DNA of 64,000 nt from NCBI GenBank assembly GCA_002335605.1, contig BEDY01000016.1, positions 62,001-126,000 on the forward strand. The letters are read 5' to 3'. The notes under the pieces are model-generated. The model ran no database searches. It saw only the letters and a program-made list of their open reading frames with translations, and had not been told where the DNA came from. Positions 1 to 11,466 of the stretch are shown piece by piece; position 1 is the first letter of the stretch, and each line of letters opens with the position of its first letter. The position numbers and the translations under genes were made by a program. The stretch comes from Prillingera fragicola (taxonomy: Eukaryota > Basidiomycota > Tremellomycetes > Trichosporonales > Trichosporonaceae).

Positions 1-784
1 TTGAGAGGCTCCGTGCCAGTGCCTCCAACTTCTCCAGGCTGGTCATTGTGCTTACACCAACTCCAACGAATACCGCGCTGCTCGCCTCGCTAGCCACCGT
101 CAAGAGGAAGCTGCACCTGTTTGCCGATGACAGTGAGCGATGCGTACCAGAGTTGGTATTCGCGCACGACGGACCGGGCCAGGTGGCAGTGGTGCTACGC
201 AATTTGCAGCATGGCGACCTCGAGCGACTGAGTACTCAGATGGAGAATGTGGTGGAGGCGGCATGGCTGGAGCAAGACTTGCCAGACGACATGGTACGTT
301 GTTCAGTGGTTTCCTAGCTAATTGTCAGGCAAGTGATGAGAACAACCTAATCAGCCACCTGGGGCTCAACTCGTACTCTGCTCGACTAGCTCTGGTAATG
401 TTTGGCAACGCACAAGGTGTCCTGGACGCGGACCGCGAGCTGCTGGCATTGCTACTGGATCCGCATGTCTTGGTTGGTATCTGTAATGCCATTAGCTGAC
501 GGCAGTCGCGAATTGACGCGTTTGCCACTGAACAAGCGCCCCAAGCCTCGATCGTACAAGACTCGGTCCTCTGTCTCACGTCAGAGGTCGTGCCCACGAA
601 TGGCGCATCGGGCACTGACCGACCGCACATCTCATCCGAGGGAGTCGCCGTTTCGTCAGAGGACAACTTCCCTCGCCTGACGTCCGATGCCGCATCTCTC
701 GGGTCCAACTCGGCAACAGGCGTTTCATCCTGCCACGAGATCTGTCAGAGTCGCCACTCCTGCCTCTTCAGCAACGTTCTCTAA
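1..784 (+). CDS. 3' part of an unidentified protein with a helix-hairpin-helix-like tail
   Basis: The gene enters from the left edge. Three exons join in frame: 3-293, 329-472 and 506-784. The introns are 35 and 33 nt with donors GTACGT and GTTGGT, and a GCTGAC branch site precedes the second acceptor. The visible 170 or so residues begin with a hydrophobic beta-strand (SRLVIVLTP). A Leu-rich segment (LGLNSYSARLALVMFG...RIDAF) follows, and the Ser/Thr-rich tail looks disordered. The middle loosely resembles the end of an XPF/ERCC4-like fold followed by a helix-hairpin-helix, as in the Zip2/SHOC1 group, but this is only an impression. No catalytic motif is visible. The gene converges on the YPK9-type ATPase, whose stop codon lies about 100 bp away. 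Confidence 0.6.
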
Positions 785-886
785 ATGCAATTCATAGTCC
801 GGCGCGGAGCGCCGTAGCGACATGGTTGGAGTGTATCCATTTACAGATCCGCGAACAGCACGAATGCATAGGCGTAACTGACGACA

Positions 887-3800
887 CTATGCGGGTGTAC
901 GCATGCTTCCCTCAATGACCTTGTAGTGGTTGTCTGGGTGTCCGTACAGCCTTCCGCGACGGCGACGTGCCCAGCGCTTGATCACGGCCAGCATGCGCGC
1001 GATGGGACGCTCAGCCCAGCGCTCAAATGCAAAGCATAAGATGATGTTGGCGACGGCAATCGCTAGGAGCTGCATCTTGAAGTCGGTCGGCAGGTCGATA
1101 ATGTCCAGCACGACCTTGACCGCCTTGGAGGGCGCGAGCATGATGTAGGTCGAGAAGCCAGTGAGGGCCACGAGACAGAACATGAGCGAAATGTTCGAGT
1201 ACATGGGCAAGCGGTAGGGCGGTCCCACGGAGAAGACGCCCGCGACGAGAATGTATTGGAAGCACGAAATGAGGAACAGACTCGAGTTCTCAAAGTTGAA
1301 GGTCTCGAGCTCGTCTGTGTTGGGAATGGGCTTCTCGTACCAGTCCTGAGCGCGGACCCAGAGGAAGACCAGACCCTGGATGGCGGCGTTGATGATCGTT
1401 TGTCCAACGATACTCGTGAGTACCTTCTTGCTGACCAGACTGGCCGTGGGGCGCTTTGGCACAATCTTGTGGAATGGCAAGGTGCGGCCCATGGCAATGG
1501 CGATTGGAATGATGATGAACAAGTCGATGTACAGGAACTGAAAGTCGCCAAGCGAGGACGCAAACGAGTACAGGAGCGTAATGGTCGTGAACTGGATAAG
1601 CGAGTAGAGGGCCATGTATTTGAAGCAGCTGAAACTAGTGACCAGGGCGCAGCGGCCTTCACGGATAATCTCGACCATGCACGAAATGTCAGGCGTTCGA
1701 GAGGTAAACGGCGCGGCCACCGATGCCTCTGCCTCCGAGAGCGACACACCAACGTCGGCAGCCTTGAGTGCACCGCAGTCGTTGGCTCCATCGCCACAGA
1801 ACGCGACAGTGTATCCGAGTCCCTGAAGACGCTCGACAAGTTCGGCCTTCTCGTCAGGTGACATGCGCGCAAAGATGACACCCTTGACGAGCATGCGCTG
1901 CATGGTCTCAAGAGGCGCGTACTCGAGCATCCACTTGAAGACGTCACCGGTCAAGGCCAGCTGGTAGTCTGGCGTCTCATCTTCGCCTTCCAGACCCAGA
2001 GCACGCTCGTGGGCAATAGGCTTGAGGTCGTAATCGTCGAGCTTGTGCGACTCGTCATCAACAGACGACCAGTCGAGCAGCGCGTCATCGAGGTTTCCGG
2101 TACCAGGAATGAATGTCGGGATGTAAACACTGGCCGAGTGGGAGATGAGACCACACTCACGAGCCACTGAAATGGCCGTGCGTACGTTATCACCAGTCAC
2201 CATACGACAGGCAATGTGAGCCGCACGCAGGGTGTGAATGTTGGGGGCGGTACCAGGCTTGAGCTTGTTCTCAAAGACGATGAAGCCGAGGAACTGGAGG
2301 TTGTGCTCGGCGACCTCGCGGCGCATGCGCTGAGCCTTGAGCCAGGTCAGGTTCTCGACACTCTTGCCGGCGATGGCGATAACACGGAAACCGTTACGGG
2401 TGTAGTAGGCGAGCATGTCCTCGTAGTCGACAGGGAAGGAGTCTGGGTCACAGATTTCGGCCATGACCTCGGGAGCTCCCTTGCAGTAGATCTCCATCGA
2501 GGTAGACTTGAGGCGCTTCACAATAACCGACATACGACGAAGGGCAGACACAAAGTCGAATGAACGAATGACACCGAGCTCAAGTGAGCGGCTTCCACTG
2601 TGAGCATCTTCCATGCGCCAGGCCTCGCTGCCAGGAGGGCGAACGACCATCTGAACAAGAGTCTGGGTGCGTTCCGCACCAGCCCCACCCTTGACAGGGC
2701 GGGACTGTCCCTCCTCAAGGGTCCAGCCAGTGTACTCGAACATTTTGATGTCCAATGGGTCACCAAGGACCTCACCATCTATAAGCTTCAGGGCGTGGCA
2801 CGCGGCGAGAGCGTAAAGCAGAGGAGTCTTCCCGTTGGGTCCACCAGTAGTTGGGGTGTCCGCAACATCGGCGTGAAGCTCGGAAAAACGACCTTCAAGA
2901 CGGTCGATAGTACGCACACCAAGGACGTCGAGACCTTCCTCTGTGAGAGTGCCAGTCTTGTCAAAGCAGACAACATTGACCTTGCCTCCAATGTTGACGC
3001 GATTGGGTGAGATGCAGAAGATGCCCGACTTGCGTAGCCTGTCAATTGCAAAGGTGGTGCCAATGGTAAGAGTAGCGGGAAGCGCAGGCGGGACAACAAC
3101 AGTGATAAGGTCGAGGGCACGGATGACAATGGTGCTCCAGTGGATGCCCATTCGGATAAACTCGATGGCACTGAAAGAGAAGCCGAGACCTGCAATCATA
3201 GCGAGGACACCGATAAAGTTCATCGAGTCACGGTAAAACTTGAAACCGAGGGGCTTGGGGAAGAGCATCGAACGAACGAGCGCACCCTTGGTGGTGTTGA
3301 AGCCAGTACGGGCCACCATGGCGAGGGCGATGGGCTCGTCACTGGGAGGTGCCCAAGCCGGCTTGGCGCCTGCGCGAACGCGAATAATCTTGGTTCCAGA
3401 GAAGAGGTAGTGCTTGGCCAGGTTTGCGTCAATGTCAGAGCTGCCGCGCTTGGCTTCGCGGGACATGGCGCGGAGCTGCTCGTCCTTGCCCGGGACTTTG
3501 CTGACAGGGACCGACTCTCCAGTGAGCATGGACTCGTTGACAATGGCGTCCCCAGAGAGAAGCAGAGCGTCGCAGGGCACGACAGTCAGCGTGGGGTCTG
3601 AAGCATCGAAAATGTCTCCTGGAACCATATCGGCACAGTCCACGACCGTCCACTTGCCGTCAATAAGAACGTTGACGGGACAGTTGAATCGAGACATTTC
3701 GCGCATGCGTTCAATGGTGCGCTTAGTCTCCAACAGAGTCGAGAGAATACTAGTCGTGGAGATAAGGGCAATTGCGAAGGCATAGTAGTAGTAGTTGTCG

Positions 3801-5569
3801 GAGCACCAGAGAATGATGGAGGCAATCTGGAAAACGTAGAAGGGGTGAAGAACCTCATCCATGAGGAGAGTGATAATCGACTTGCCCTCAATGTCAATGA
3901 CGTTGTCGCCCATGAGCGCCTTGCGCTGCTCGCGAGTTGTCGAGCTAAGACCGGTAGCGACTGCGCGCGCGGACACCCACTTGGGATCGCGCCAGTCACG
4001 AATCATGGACCACTTGCCGCTTCCTGGCTCGAGAGCAAACTTCGTGTATCGGTACTCGATCAACCTGAGCTTGCCGGCGGTTTCCTCCCAGGTAGTCTTG
4101 CCTTGCTCGACATCGCCGTGGCCGTTAAGGGGGACAACAGAGGCGCCAACTTCCCCGCGCACCGAGTTGGCAGCAGAGTTTGCAACTGACTCGGCTCTTG
4201 AGGCGGGCACAGTTGGAGCCCGCTGAGGAAAGACGGTCGACAAGGGATAGGGGTAATCGGCAACGTTGATGGGAATGATGTGAAGGTCGCCAAAGGGAGT
4301 CTCAACGACAATCCAGCTGCCCTCCTTGGCATCCTCAAAGGCAATTTCGCGGCCACAGAAGCGCACCCAAATCATCGGTGTCCAGCGACCAATGAGGCCC
4401 AGAATACCAAGAGTGAGAATACACCCTGTCCACCAGAGAGCGTTGCGGAAGGCATCGGTGCGGTAGCCAGTGAAGCGGATTGAGAGATCCTCGTCTGGAA
4501 GAAGGATGGTCTGACGGGAAGCAGAAATCGTGTCCTCAAACTCTTTGGGCTCGTCAAGCATGTGCCCGGTAGACTCGCCAAAGATACCATCTCCGGGGAC
4601 GGGGACAAGGGGCAGGCTTGGTGAGCCTGGGCGAGACTGTGGGGGAAGCGACGTGTCGTCGGCGAGTGACGAAGTGTAGCTCTCCCCGTTGTCAGAGTAC
4701 GTCTCGTCGCCATCGCCGTAGCCCCAGCTGTCGCGGGATGACTCGGAAGTTGGCGAATGCGACCTCTGATACGAGCGGTATGAGCCCTCGGATCCGGCAA
4801 GAGAGGTGCTGCTAGGCCGGCGACCACGCTCCTCGTCCGTCTCCTGCCGAGGCATGCCCATAAACGACGCGATCCTGTGCAGCACCGATCCCTGGTGAAC
4901 AGGAGAAGTAGAGGCTTCCTCTGCTGCATCGTCCTCGCGCTGTCCATAGTCGCTCTCGCGGTTCCGGTCACGGTTGGCAAAGTAGTCCATGGATGACTCG
5001 CGCCGCCTGTGAGCGCGCACTTGTGGACTAGACTGCCCACGGCGCCGGAAGCGAGATCCACCCGCCTCTTCATCCTCTGAGTCAGCAACAAACACACCAG
5101 AGGCACCAGGACTGTTTGGTGTTTGGATATGAGACCGCTGGCGCTCCTCCCAGAAACCAGAGTTTGAGTTTGATCGGTACGATGATATGGAACCACGCCT
5201 TGAACCGCCACCAAGACGAAGCGACGCCATGGAGTTGCGACGAGAACCTGGGCCGTACCATTTGGTACGCGTGACCGACGAAGGAACGATGCCTGTATCG
5301 TAGTTAGCTCAACCTTCCTTTGCGTGATGCGCGTTGCGGCACGCGATCAACGCCACCATGCCGTTCTCACCTCCGTCGCTCTGCATCAAGCTGCCAGAGA
5401 TGGAGTCACCTTCTCCTGGAGGGTGCTCCTTGTCACGCTGCTCAATAGCAATAGTGATGGCTTGGTCCGTGGCTCCGTCTGTCCAGTCGTCATACTGCTG
5501 TGGCCGGGCTCCCTTTACTGGCACTGCGGTCGCGGCAGATGAGCCTGCTTGCTCTGGACCGGTTCCCAT
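887..5569 (-). CDS. YPK9: P5B-type cation-transporting ATPase (Ypk9/ATP13A2 family)
   Basis: This is a vacuolar or lysosomal P-type ATPase; family members export polyamines or cations from the lysosome. The large exon is 887-5292. A GGTGAG...CTAAC...ACAG intron (5293-5370) links it in frame to an upstream exon, 5371-5569. The start is therefore ATG at 5569, not 5230, and the protein has 1534 residues. The joined N-terminus reads GIVPSSVTRTKWYGPGSRRN, followed by a Ser/Arg-rich disordered stretch. Visible motifs are TGES (about residues 657-660), PPALP in the membrane, which marks P5B rather than P5A, phosphorylation motif DKTGTLT with Asp about 844, MVTGDN and GDGAND. About ten membrane segments are expected. 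A possible 38-nt 5'-UTR intron (5623-5660) precedes the start. Family assignment is firm; the start is well supported. Confidence 0.93.
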
Positions 5570-5994
5570 TGTAGCGGGTTGTCGTAGGGGGAGAAGGGGA
5601 ATGTCTTGCTGGTTGTGGTGGTCTGCCAGGGTGGCTATATGATACAAAGGAGTGACCCACCTCGGGAAGTGACCGGCCAACAGAAGACCTAGCTAGTTGA
5701 GCGTCACTACCCACTGCAGCTGCGGCTCGTCGCTCGAAAGGTGGAGTTGGAAACGAGTGATAACGCCAGGCTGAACTGTCAGCCAAAATGAGGTCATACC
5801 GGATATATTATTTACACATCATTAAACAAACACGTGGGGAGCACGTCTTCTTAGCTAATCAGGCTAAAATGATCTCAAAGCCTCCACCGGCTTCGAGCAA
5901 ATATGACCGATCTGGTGTACTTATTTCTACTCTCTCACTGCTCAACAGTCTTTGACTTCTTCCCTTTACAACCTGCAAAACCACTCACACAAAC
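5570..5994. other. Divergent promoter region of YPK9 and FES1
   Basis: No convincing coding sequence. It holds the YPK9 leader with a possible 38-nt intron (5623-5660), an AT-rich stretch near 5800-5830, one CACGTG E-box and the pyrimidine-rich FES1 leader. Confidence 0.5.
5831..5836. promoter_or_regulatory. CACGTG E-box upstream of FES1
   Basis: A palindromic CACGTG lies about 164 bp upstream of the FES1 ATG, in the FES1/YPK9 divergent region. It is a typical bHLH site (Cbf1- or Ino-type). The binding factor is not known from the sequence. Confidence 0.35.
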
Positions 5995-7140
5995 ATGGCC
6001 GACCTCAACACTCTTCTCCGCTGGGCCGTCGAGAACACTGTCCCCAGTGACGGAGCCGCCCCAGCAGCCGCTGCTCCCGCTGGAGCTGATGGCATGAAGC
6101 TTACCTTCAAGCCAGCAGTCCCCGGCCAACAGGCTTCCGCCGGCGCGGCGACCCTCCACCCCTCGGACGCGCAGTTCCCCGTTGCAGACTTGTCGCCTGC
6201 CTCGACTCCGGGCCCTGCCACCCCTACTGCCGACGCTCCTCCCGTCAGGACCGACCTCACCACCGAGATGCTCGACCTGATCATGGGCAAGTCGGACAGC
6301 ATGACCATGAAGGAGAAGATGGCTGCTGCTTGCGACGAGACTCTTGACGTTGACGTTCGTGTCGAGGCTCTCGACGACTTTGAGATGCTCATTGAGCTCA
6401 TTGACAATGCCAACAACATGGCCATTCTCAAGCTCTGGAAGCCCCTGCTCGAGCTCCTCCAGTCGCCCCACCCCGAAATTGTTCAGCACGCCCTGTGGAT
6501 CATTGGAACTGCCATTCAGAACAACCTCAAGGCACAGGCCATGCTCTTTGTCAACAACGCCCTCCCTACAGTCATGAACTTTGTCGTCCCCGCCGACGCA
6601 TCGACCGAGCCCTTCACCAAGGCCACCCGCGCCAAGGGTGTGTACGCCATGTCTGCTGCGCTCAAGCACTGGCCCCTCGCCTCGTCGGCCTTGTCAGCAG
6701 ACAATGGTCGTGGCTACGCCGTCCTCCGCGAGTCGGTCGCCGACGATGAGACTATCATCCGCCGCAAGGTCGCCTTCCTTCTCGGTACCCTCGTCAACCA
6801 GGCCCGCGACAAGTTTGACGATGGCGAGATGCCTAGCGAGGTCCGCACTCTCCTTGAGGACCGTGCCAAGGAGCACGGTGGTGTCGAGGAGGACCTCATC
6901 GCTGGTCTCAAGCGTGAGGGTGTCTTTACCGCCGCCCTCGCCGCCCTTGAGAGCAGTGACGACGTCGACTTCGAGGAGAACGCCATGCGCGCTCTTTCTA
7001 GGGCTGCCGAGTTTGGCGGCTTGACGGAGGACGAGAAGAAGAAGCTCCAGGCTGTTTGGGCCAAGTGGGCTGCTGAGGGACAGAAGGAGCGTGGATTGGA
7101 CGGCCAGGACGGCGAGGCCGTCGCTGCTTCTCTTGCCTAA
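5995..7140 (+). CDS. FES1: Hsp70 nucleotide exchange factor Fes1 (HspBP1 family)
   Basis: Fes1 releases ADP from cytosolic Hsp70 (Ssa-type) and so promotes substrate release. It is a single exon of 381 residues. The N-terminus MADLNTLLRWAVENT matches the Fes1 signature (LLxWxxxNS). An Ala/Pro-rich linker (about residues 20-85) precedes an armadillo-type helical region (about 90-330) with phrases typical of the family, such as HPEIVQHALWIIGTAIQNN and RRKVAFLLGTLVNQ. The tail is acidic and Lys-rich. Residue count is higher than the roughly 290 of budding yeast because of the linker and tail. The gene is divergent from YPK9. C-ending codons are strongly preferred, which suggests good expression. 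Confidence 0.95.
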   Translation: MADLNTLLRWAVENTVPSDGAAPAAAAPAGADGMKLTFKPAVPGQQASAGAATLHPSDAQFPVADLSPASTPGPATPTADAPPVRTDLTTEMLDLIMGKSDSMTMKEKMAAACDETLDVDVRVEALDDFEMLIELIDNANNMAILKLWKPLLELLQSPHPEIVQHALWIIGTAIQNNLKAQAMLFVNNALPTVMNFVVPADASTEPFTKATRAKGVYAMSAALKHWPLASSALSADNGRGYAVLRESVADDETIIRRKVAFLLGTLVNQARDKFDDGEMPSEVRTLLEDRAKEHGGVEEDLIAGLKREGVFTAALAALESSDDVDFEENAMRALSRAAEFGGLTEDEKKKLQAVWAKWAAEGQKERGLDGQDGEAVAASLA

Positions 7141-7537
7141 GAGACCATTCATCAGACGTGGATAGAGACGAGTTGACTGTACACTGTATGCATATAACTA
7201 GCAATCCCGAAGAGCCACCGCTGTCTATGCCTAACTGATCTTCAATTGCGGTGGCGGCGGACGCCGCAGTCTGTCGTCCCGTCCACGCGGGCTTCTTCCG
7301 TACAGCCGTCTCACCCCGTCAGCCATAATGTCTTAACCAGGCTGCCAGAACTGATGATCCAGACCTGTATCTGTCAGCAACATGGCAATGCACCTGGTAG
7401 CCCCGTTTCAGGCAGTGATTAGAGGATGATGTCGGTTACGTAATGCCACGGTGGATGTGGCCGGTGGAGGTACTTCATGGACGAAGCAGACGCCAACTTT
7501 GACCTTTAACAACACTCTCCTTCCCCCCTCTCCCGCC
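7141..7537. other. Intergenic, no gene seen
   Basis: Contains the FES1 3' end and the leader of the next gene. The only ORFs are short and lack splice or composition support. Confidence 0.5.
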
Positions 7538-8990
7538 ATGGGGCTCAAGCGGGCGCGACTAGCGACTCTCGGTACGAAAGAGAGTTTGCAATGGCCCAGT
7601 ACTCACACTTGCAGAGTCGTTCATTATTGACACCTTTACCTGCGTGGACAAAGATGGCAAGGAGCGCCCCGTGGACAAACCAGACCAGGCAAGTCTCGCC
7701 ACCCACAGCAGCAGCAGTCCAATACTGACAGCGCATAGATTGGTGGTGCAGGGACATACGGTACGGTATTTCACCAATAGGTCACAACTCACACGCAGCG
7801 ATCATTGGCACGCGCATGTTTCTGCCCCCCTCCCGCCTGGCCATGATTGTCGATTACACGGCGGACACGCTTCCAGCGTCAATGCACCAGACCCTCCTTG
7901 CTTTCGGTAAAGACATGTGGGAGTTTCGGGCCAGGGATGATGGAAACGGCACGACTCGCGCCGTCAACAAGTACATGGGGCAGTTGCGCGCGTGAGTACT
8001 CGAGAGGGTAGAGGGGGGCGCAGGGAAGGTGGCTCGCCGTGATGTGGCTGGTGGAGAAGGTGCACGCGACCGCCATGGGCAGTCAACACGGGCACCCTGT
8101 TTAACTACTACGGCATACTAACTGCTTCAGGTTCGAGTACCTCACTCCGCCAAAGCTGCTCACCCCGAGGTCGTTGATGGGTACCGCATTCACGGACCCC
8201 TTACCCGGTTGGATTCATCTCGTTTCTTTTCCGTCACGCGCCGAGCAGGCATTGCTAGAGATTTCGCAAATCAACGAAGAGGTCGACGGCGGCTGGTCAC
8301 CCGGTTTTCTGTGGGAGCCTGAACCTGTGTGTATCCATCGCTTACCAAGCATTCACCCATCGCTCGCCAAGTCACTCGCTAACACCCAAGCCATGCTGTA
8401 TTCCGAAGAACCTGGATGTGATCGCTCGCGTTACTCTCCAGGTTGACGTCATCTCGCCCAACCACACCGAAGCGTTCTCGCTCTTCAACACGCGCTCGCC
8501 CAAACCGGACGACTTGATCCATGCGCTCGAGTGGGCAACACGCAGGCTCGTAGCGTTGCGCCCCAGGGCCGGCGCCATTCTGCGCTGTGGACCCCTCGGA
8601 TGCTGTTACGCACTCACAAAAGATGTGCGCAATTCGCCTGATTTGGACCCCCACAGCCTCCGACCACCTCATGTGCCAGTATACTGGTCTCCTCCGTTCT
8701 GGATCGAAGGCGTGCCCGGGTACGACAAGGCGATTGTCGACCCCACTGGGTGTGGCAACGCGTTCATGGGTGGGCTGATGGCCGCGCTCGACGAGGGAAA
8801 GGACATGGATGAAGCGGTCATGTGGGCCAACGTCGCTGCGTCGTTTGTCATCCAGCAGGACGGGCTGCCGACAATGACCAAAGTGCTAGGGCGAGAGGTT
8901 TGGAACGGCGACTATCCGTGGGAGCGCGTCGAGGCGCTTCAGCGCCGCGGCCCGTATCTCCCTGGCGGCACGGCATCACTGGGCTCTTAG
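7538..8990 (+). CDS. MAK32: pfkB/ribokinase-family protein, Mak32-like
   Basis: Six exons join in frame (7538-7571, 7615-7688, 7739-7760, 7799-7991, 8131-8326, 8391-8990) to give 372 residues. The N-terminal FIIDTF and the GGAGTYAAIGTRMF segment resemble Mak32 (GGGGTYAAIGARLF). The C-terminal DPTGCGNAFMGG is the second pfkB signature, with the catalytic Asp and the anion-hole glycines in place. Mak32 in budding yeast is known for stability of L-A double-stranded RNA particles; its substrate is unknown, so any sugar-kinase reaction is inference. The second intron begins with GC (GCAAGT...TAG), the only GC-AG intron I found. The gene converges on PRP38. Confidence 0.8.
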
Positions 8991-9107
8991 AGAGTAGAAG
9001 AATTGAGTTAGATCTGTGCGTTGTTACGGTGTGCATTAGAGCATGCCAGCATGTACATAGAGTTGGGCACCAGAGCCCGATGCCACTATTTTAAATGACT
9101 TCCACCT

Positions 9108-10161
9108 CTAGACGTCGCCTTCCAACGGCGCATCCTCGTCCTTTTCATCCTCGGCCATCCTGTCGGGCGACAAACTCGGGCTGCGCGAGACATACCGGGC
9201 ACGCGTGTCGCCAACCTCACCGTCGTCCTCGCTATCGCTCCTGCTGGGACTACGAGAGACGAACCGACTCCTGCTCGAGCTGGTGCTCGCGCTCCTACTT
9301 CTGCTCCGTCCCCGGCGGAGGTCGGGGGAACTGCTGCGTGAGCTGCCGGGGCTGCCGGACATGCGTCGGCGTTTCCTTGCGCCAGCGTCCGACTCGGCGT
9401 CAGAGCCTGCGTCGGCGTCCGGTAGGGGCTCGTCTAGCAGTGATGTGCGGGGTGCGAGACCCTCGACTTCTTCTAGCACGGCGCGCTGGGTGAGACGAGG
9501 GAGGATAATGTCGCAGACGCGGTCCCGGGTGAGGAGATCGTCGACAAACTCGTCGAAGGTCGTCAAGATGTATCCTCCTTCCGAGAGTCAGTTGCGGCTC
9601 GTCTGCTATGTTCCTACAGTACTCACCGACCTGCCGTGACCGCAGCTTCCGGTAGTCTTTCATCAACGGCTCGAGAATCTCATACACCTCCATGGACCGG
9701 AACGTCAAGCGGATGTAGATTGCCGCAAGTGCGCGAAGATACTTGAACTCTTCAGCGAGGAGGTATTCGAACAGAATCTCCTTTTCAGGCTGGATCTGGA
9801 GCATGCGCAGGACTAGACACATGAAGGCTGTCGGGGTCTGGCGCTCGTAGACGCCGCCAATGGCGTGGAGGGCAATGGCCTTGTCAATGATCGTCTCGGC
9901 TGGAATGTCAGTACTGCCCCATGGCTCGTGTAGACGTCCTCCTGCGCCGTGTGCACGGTACACATGACAGCGCATTCTGAACGTCAGACCTACTCACCCG
10001 TCAGTGCGAAGCAGTGCTCCTTCCAGTATGCCGAGTCGTAGATACGTGCGCGAATGACTTTTTCAATGAGGTTCTGTCATCAGCTCGCTGTGGTCTTGGA
10101 AGGAGCTCACCTGAGGATCCCTGCCATGCACGGCCTTGATCCCTCGGATAGTGCCCGACAT
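9108..10161 (-). CDS. PRP38: Pre-mRNA-splicing factor Prp38
   Basis: Prp38 is a U4/U6.U5 tri-snRNP component needed for spliceosome activation. Four exons (10111-10161, 9998-10073, 9627-9899, 9108-9577) encode 289 residues. The start is MSGTIRGIKAVHGRDPQ, followed by NLIEKVIRARIYDSAYWKE, the hallmark Prp38 N-terminus. AETIIDKAIALHAIGG and the FKYLRALAAIYIRLTF core follow, then TTFDEFVDDLL and VCDIILPRL. The C-terminal 100 residues are Arg/Ser-rich, as in metazoan PRP38A and unlike budding yeast, which suits an intron-rich genome. It is divergent from DR1, with 248 bp between the two start codons. Confidence 0.95.
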
Positions 10162-10409
10162 CGTGCACTCTCCGCTCTATGCACTCGATGCGTGTGGGAC
10201 GGAAGAAGGGGGTTGAAGGTGGATGTTGGTGCTGTTGGTGATTTGGGTGGCCAAACAGACGGAGGCTAACCGAGTCCACTGCTCGCAGGACCTATAAAGT
10301 TGTGCAGGGCCTCCGCAAGTCACCCACCGACCATTGACCAACCCCGACCCATCCACCACCCCGTCCGCATCCCTCCCCGTCCAGCGCCGCATCCACACCA
10401 GCACACACA

Positions 10410-11204
10410 ATGTCCGACCGCGAGGGATTCGGCGGAGACGACGAGCATACGCTCCCAAAGGCTACAGTCTACAAGCTCATCTCTGGTGTGTACCCTCGCG
10501 TCTTTGGCTAAACAAAAACACGTTTGGCGGCGGGCGGAATCAGCTACCAACGCCATCAACGACTTGTGCTAACGTGCGCTGCAGAGATGTTGCCCGAGGA
10601 CCTGAGCTGCGCAAAGGATACAAAGGAGATTATTGTCGACTGCTGTGTCGGTGCGTAGCTGCATGCTTGAGCTGTTGGCCCATTTGGAGAATGGGGTCTC
10701 ATCACCTCCGCACTTTTGCCGCCCTGTGGCCCTCCACTGACTTGCTTGCTGACATTGCTCAGAGTGGATCAAGCTCATTTCGGCGCAAAGCAACACCGTC
10801 TGCGAGGAGAGCAGCAAGAAGACCATCTCGCCAGAGCATGTTCTGGAGGCTCTCAAGGTATGTACAAAGCTGGGGTTTATATGACTCAAACCTTCCTTCC
10901 CCATGGCATGGCCACTGACAATGCAGCAACTTGGGTTTGAGTCCTTCATTCCCGAGGTCGACGAGTCGCACGCAGAGTTCAAGCAGAGTCAGAAGGTACG
11001 TTCAGGCTCTGGGCACGTCGCGTGAAGGGCAATCCTCGCGCCCTCTCTAACCCCTCGCCTTCCCCCTTGGCCACCACTGACAATGTACAGGAGCGCCAGC
11101 GTAATCAGCCCGACACGAACGGCATGACGCCCGAAGAGCTGCAGGCGCTGCAGGAGAGGCTCTTTGCGAGCTCGCAGGCGAGGCTGGCCGCAGCTGATCA
11201 GTAG
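10410..11204 (+). CDS. DR1: Negative cofactor 2 beta subunit (Dr1)
   Basis: NC2-beta pairs with NC2-alpha through a histone fold and binds TBP on promoters, limiting TFIIA/TFIIB entry. Five short exons (10410-10485, 10585-10650, 10763-10857, 10927-10995, 11091-11204) give 139 residues. The histone fold runs from LPKATVYKLISEMLP through CAKDTKEIIVDCCVEWIKLISAQSN to ISPEHVLEALKQLGF, very close to other fungal Dr1 proteins (NCB2 of budding yeast). The Gln-rich tail ends in LFASSQARLAAADQ. All junctions are GT-AG and keep phase. Confidence 0.95.
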
Positions 11205-11466
11205 ATGGCATCAGTGGCTGGAGCAGAGGGTAGCATTGGGGGAAACGTAATAGACCACTCTGAGGGGCAGGAGCGTGAGGAGCGCGATACGGCGACGAGC
11301 CGCACAAACCGTGCCAAGCGCCGGTTGTTGTACCATAGTCATGCACATCGTGATTATCATCTGTCAAGGTTTGCCCGTGGCTTAGTGAGCGTGCTGTGGC
11401 ATGGGTGGCAACTGATGTTCCGCTGCTTTGTATAATGCAATGACTGGTGATACATCACTCTACCAT

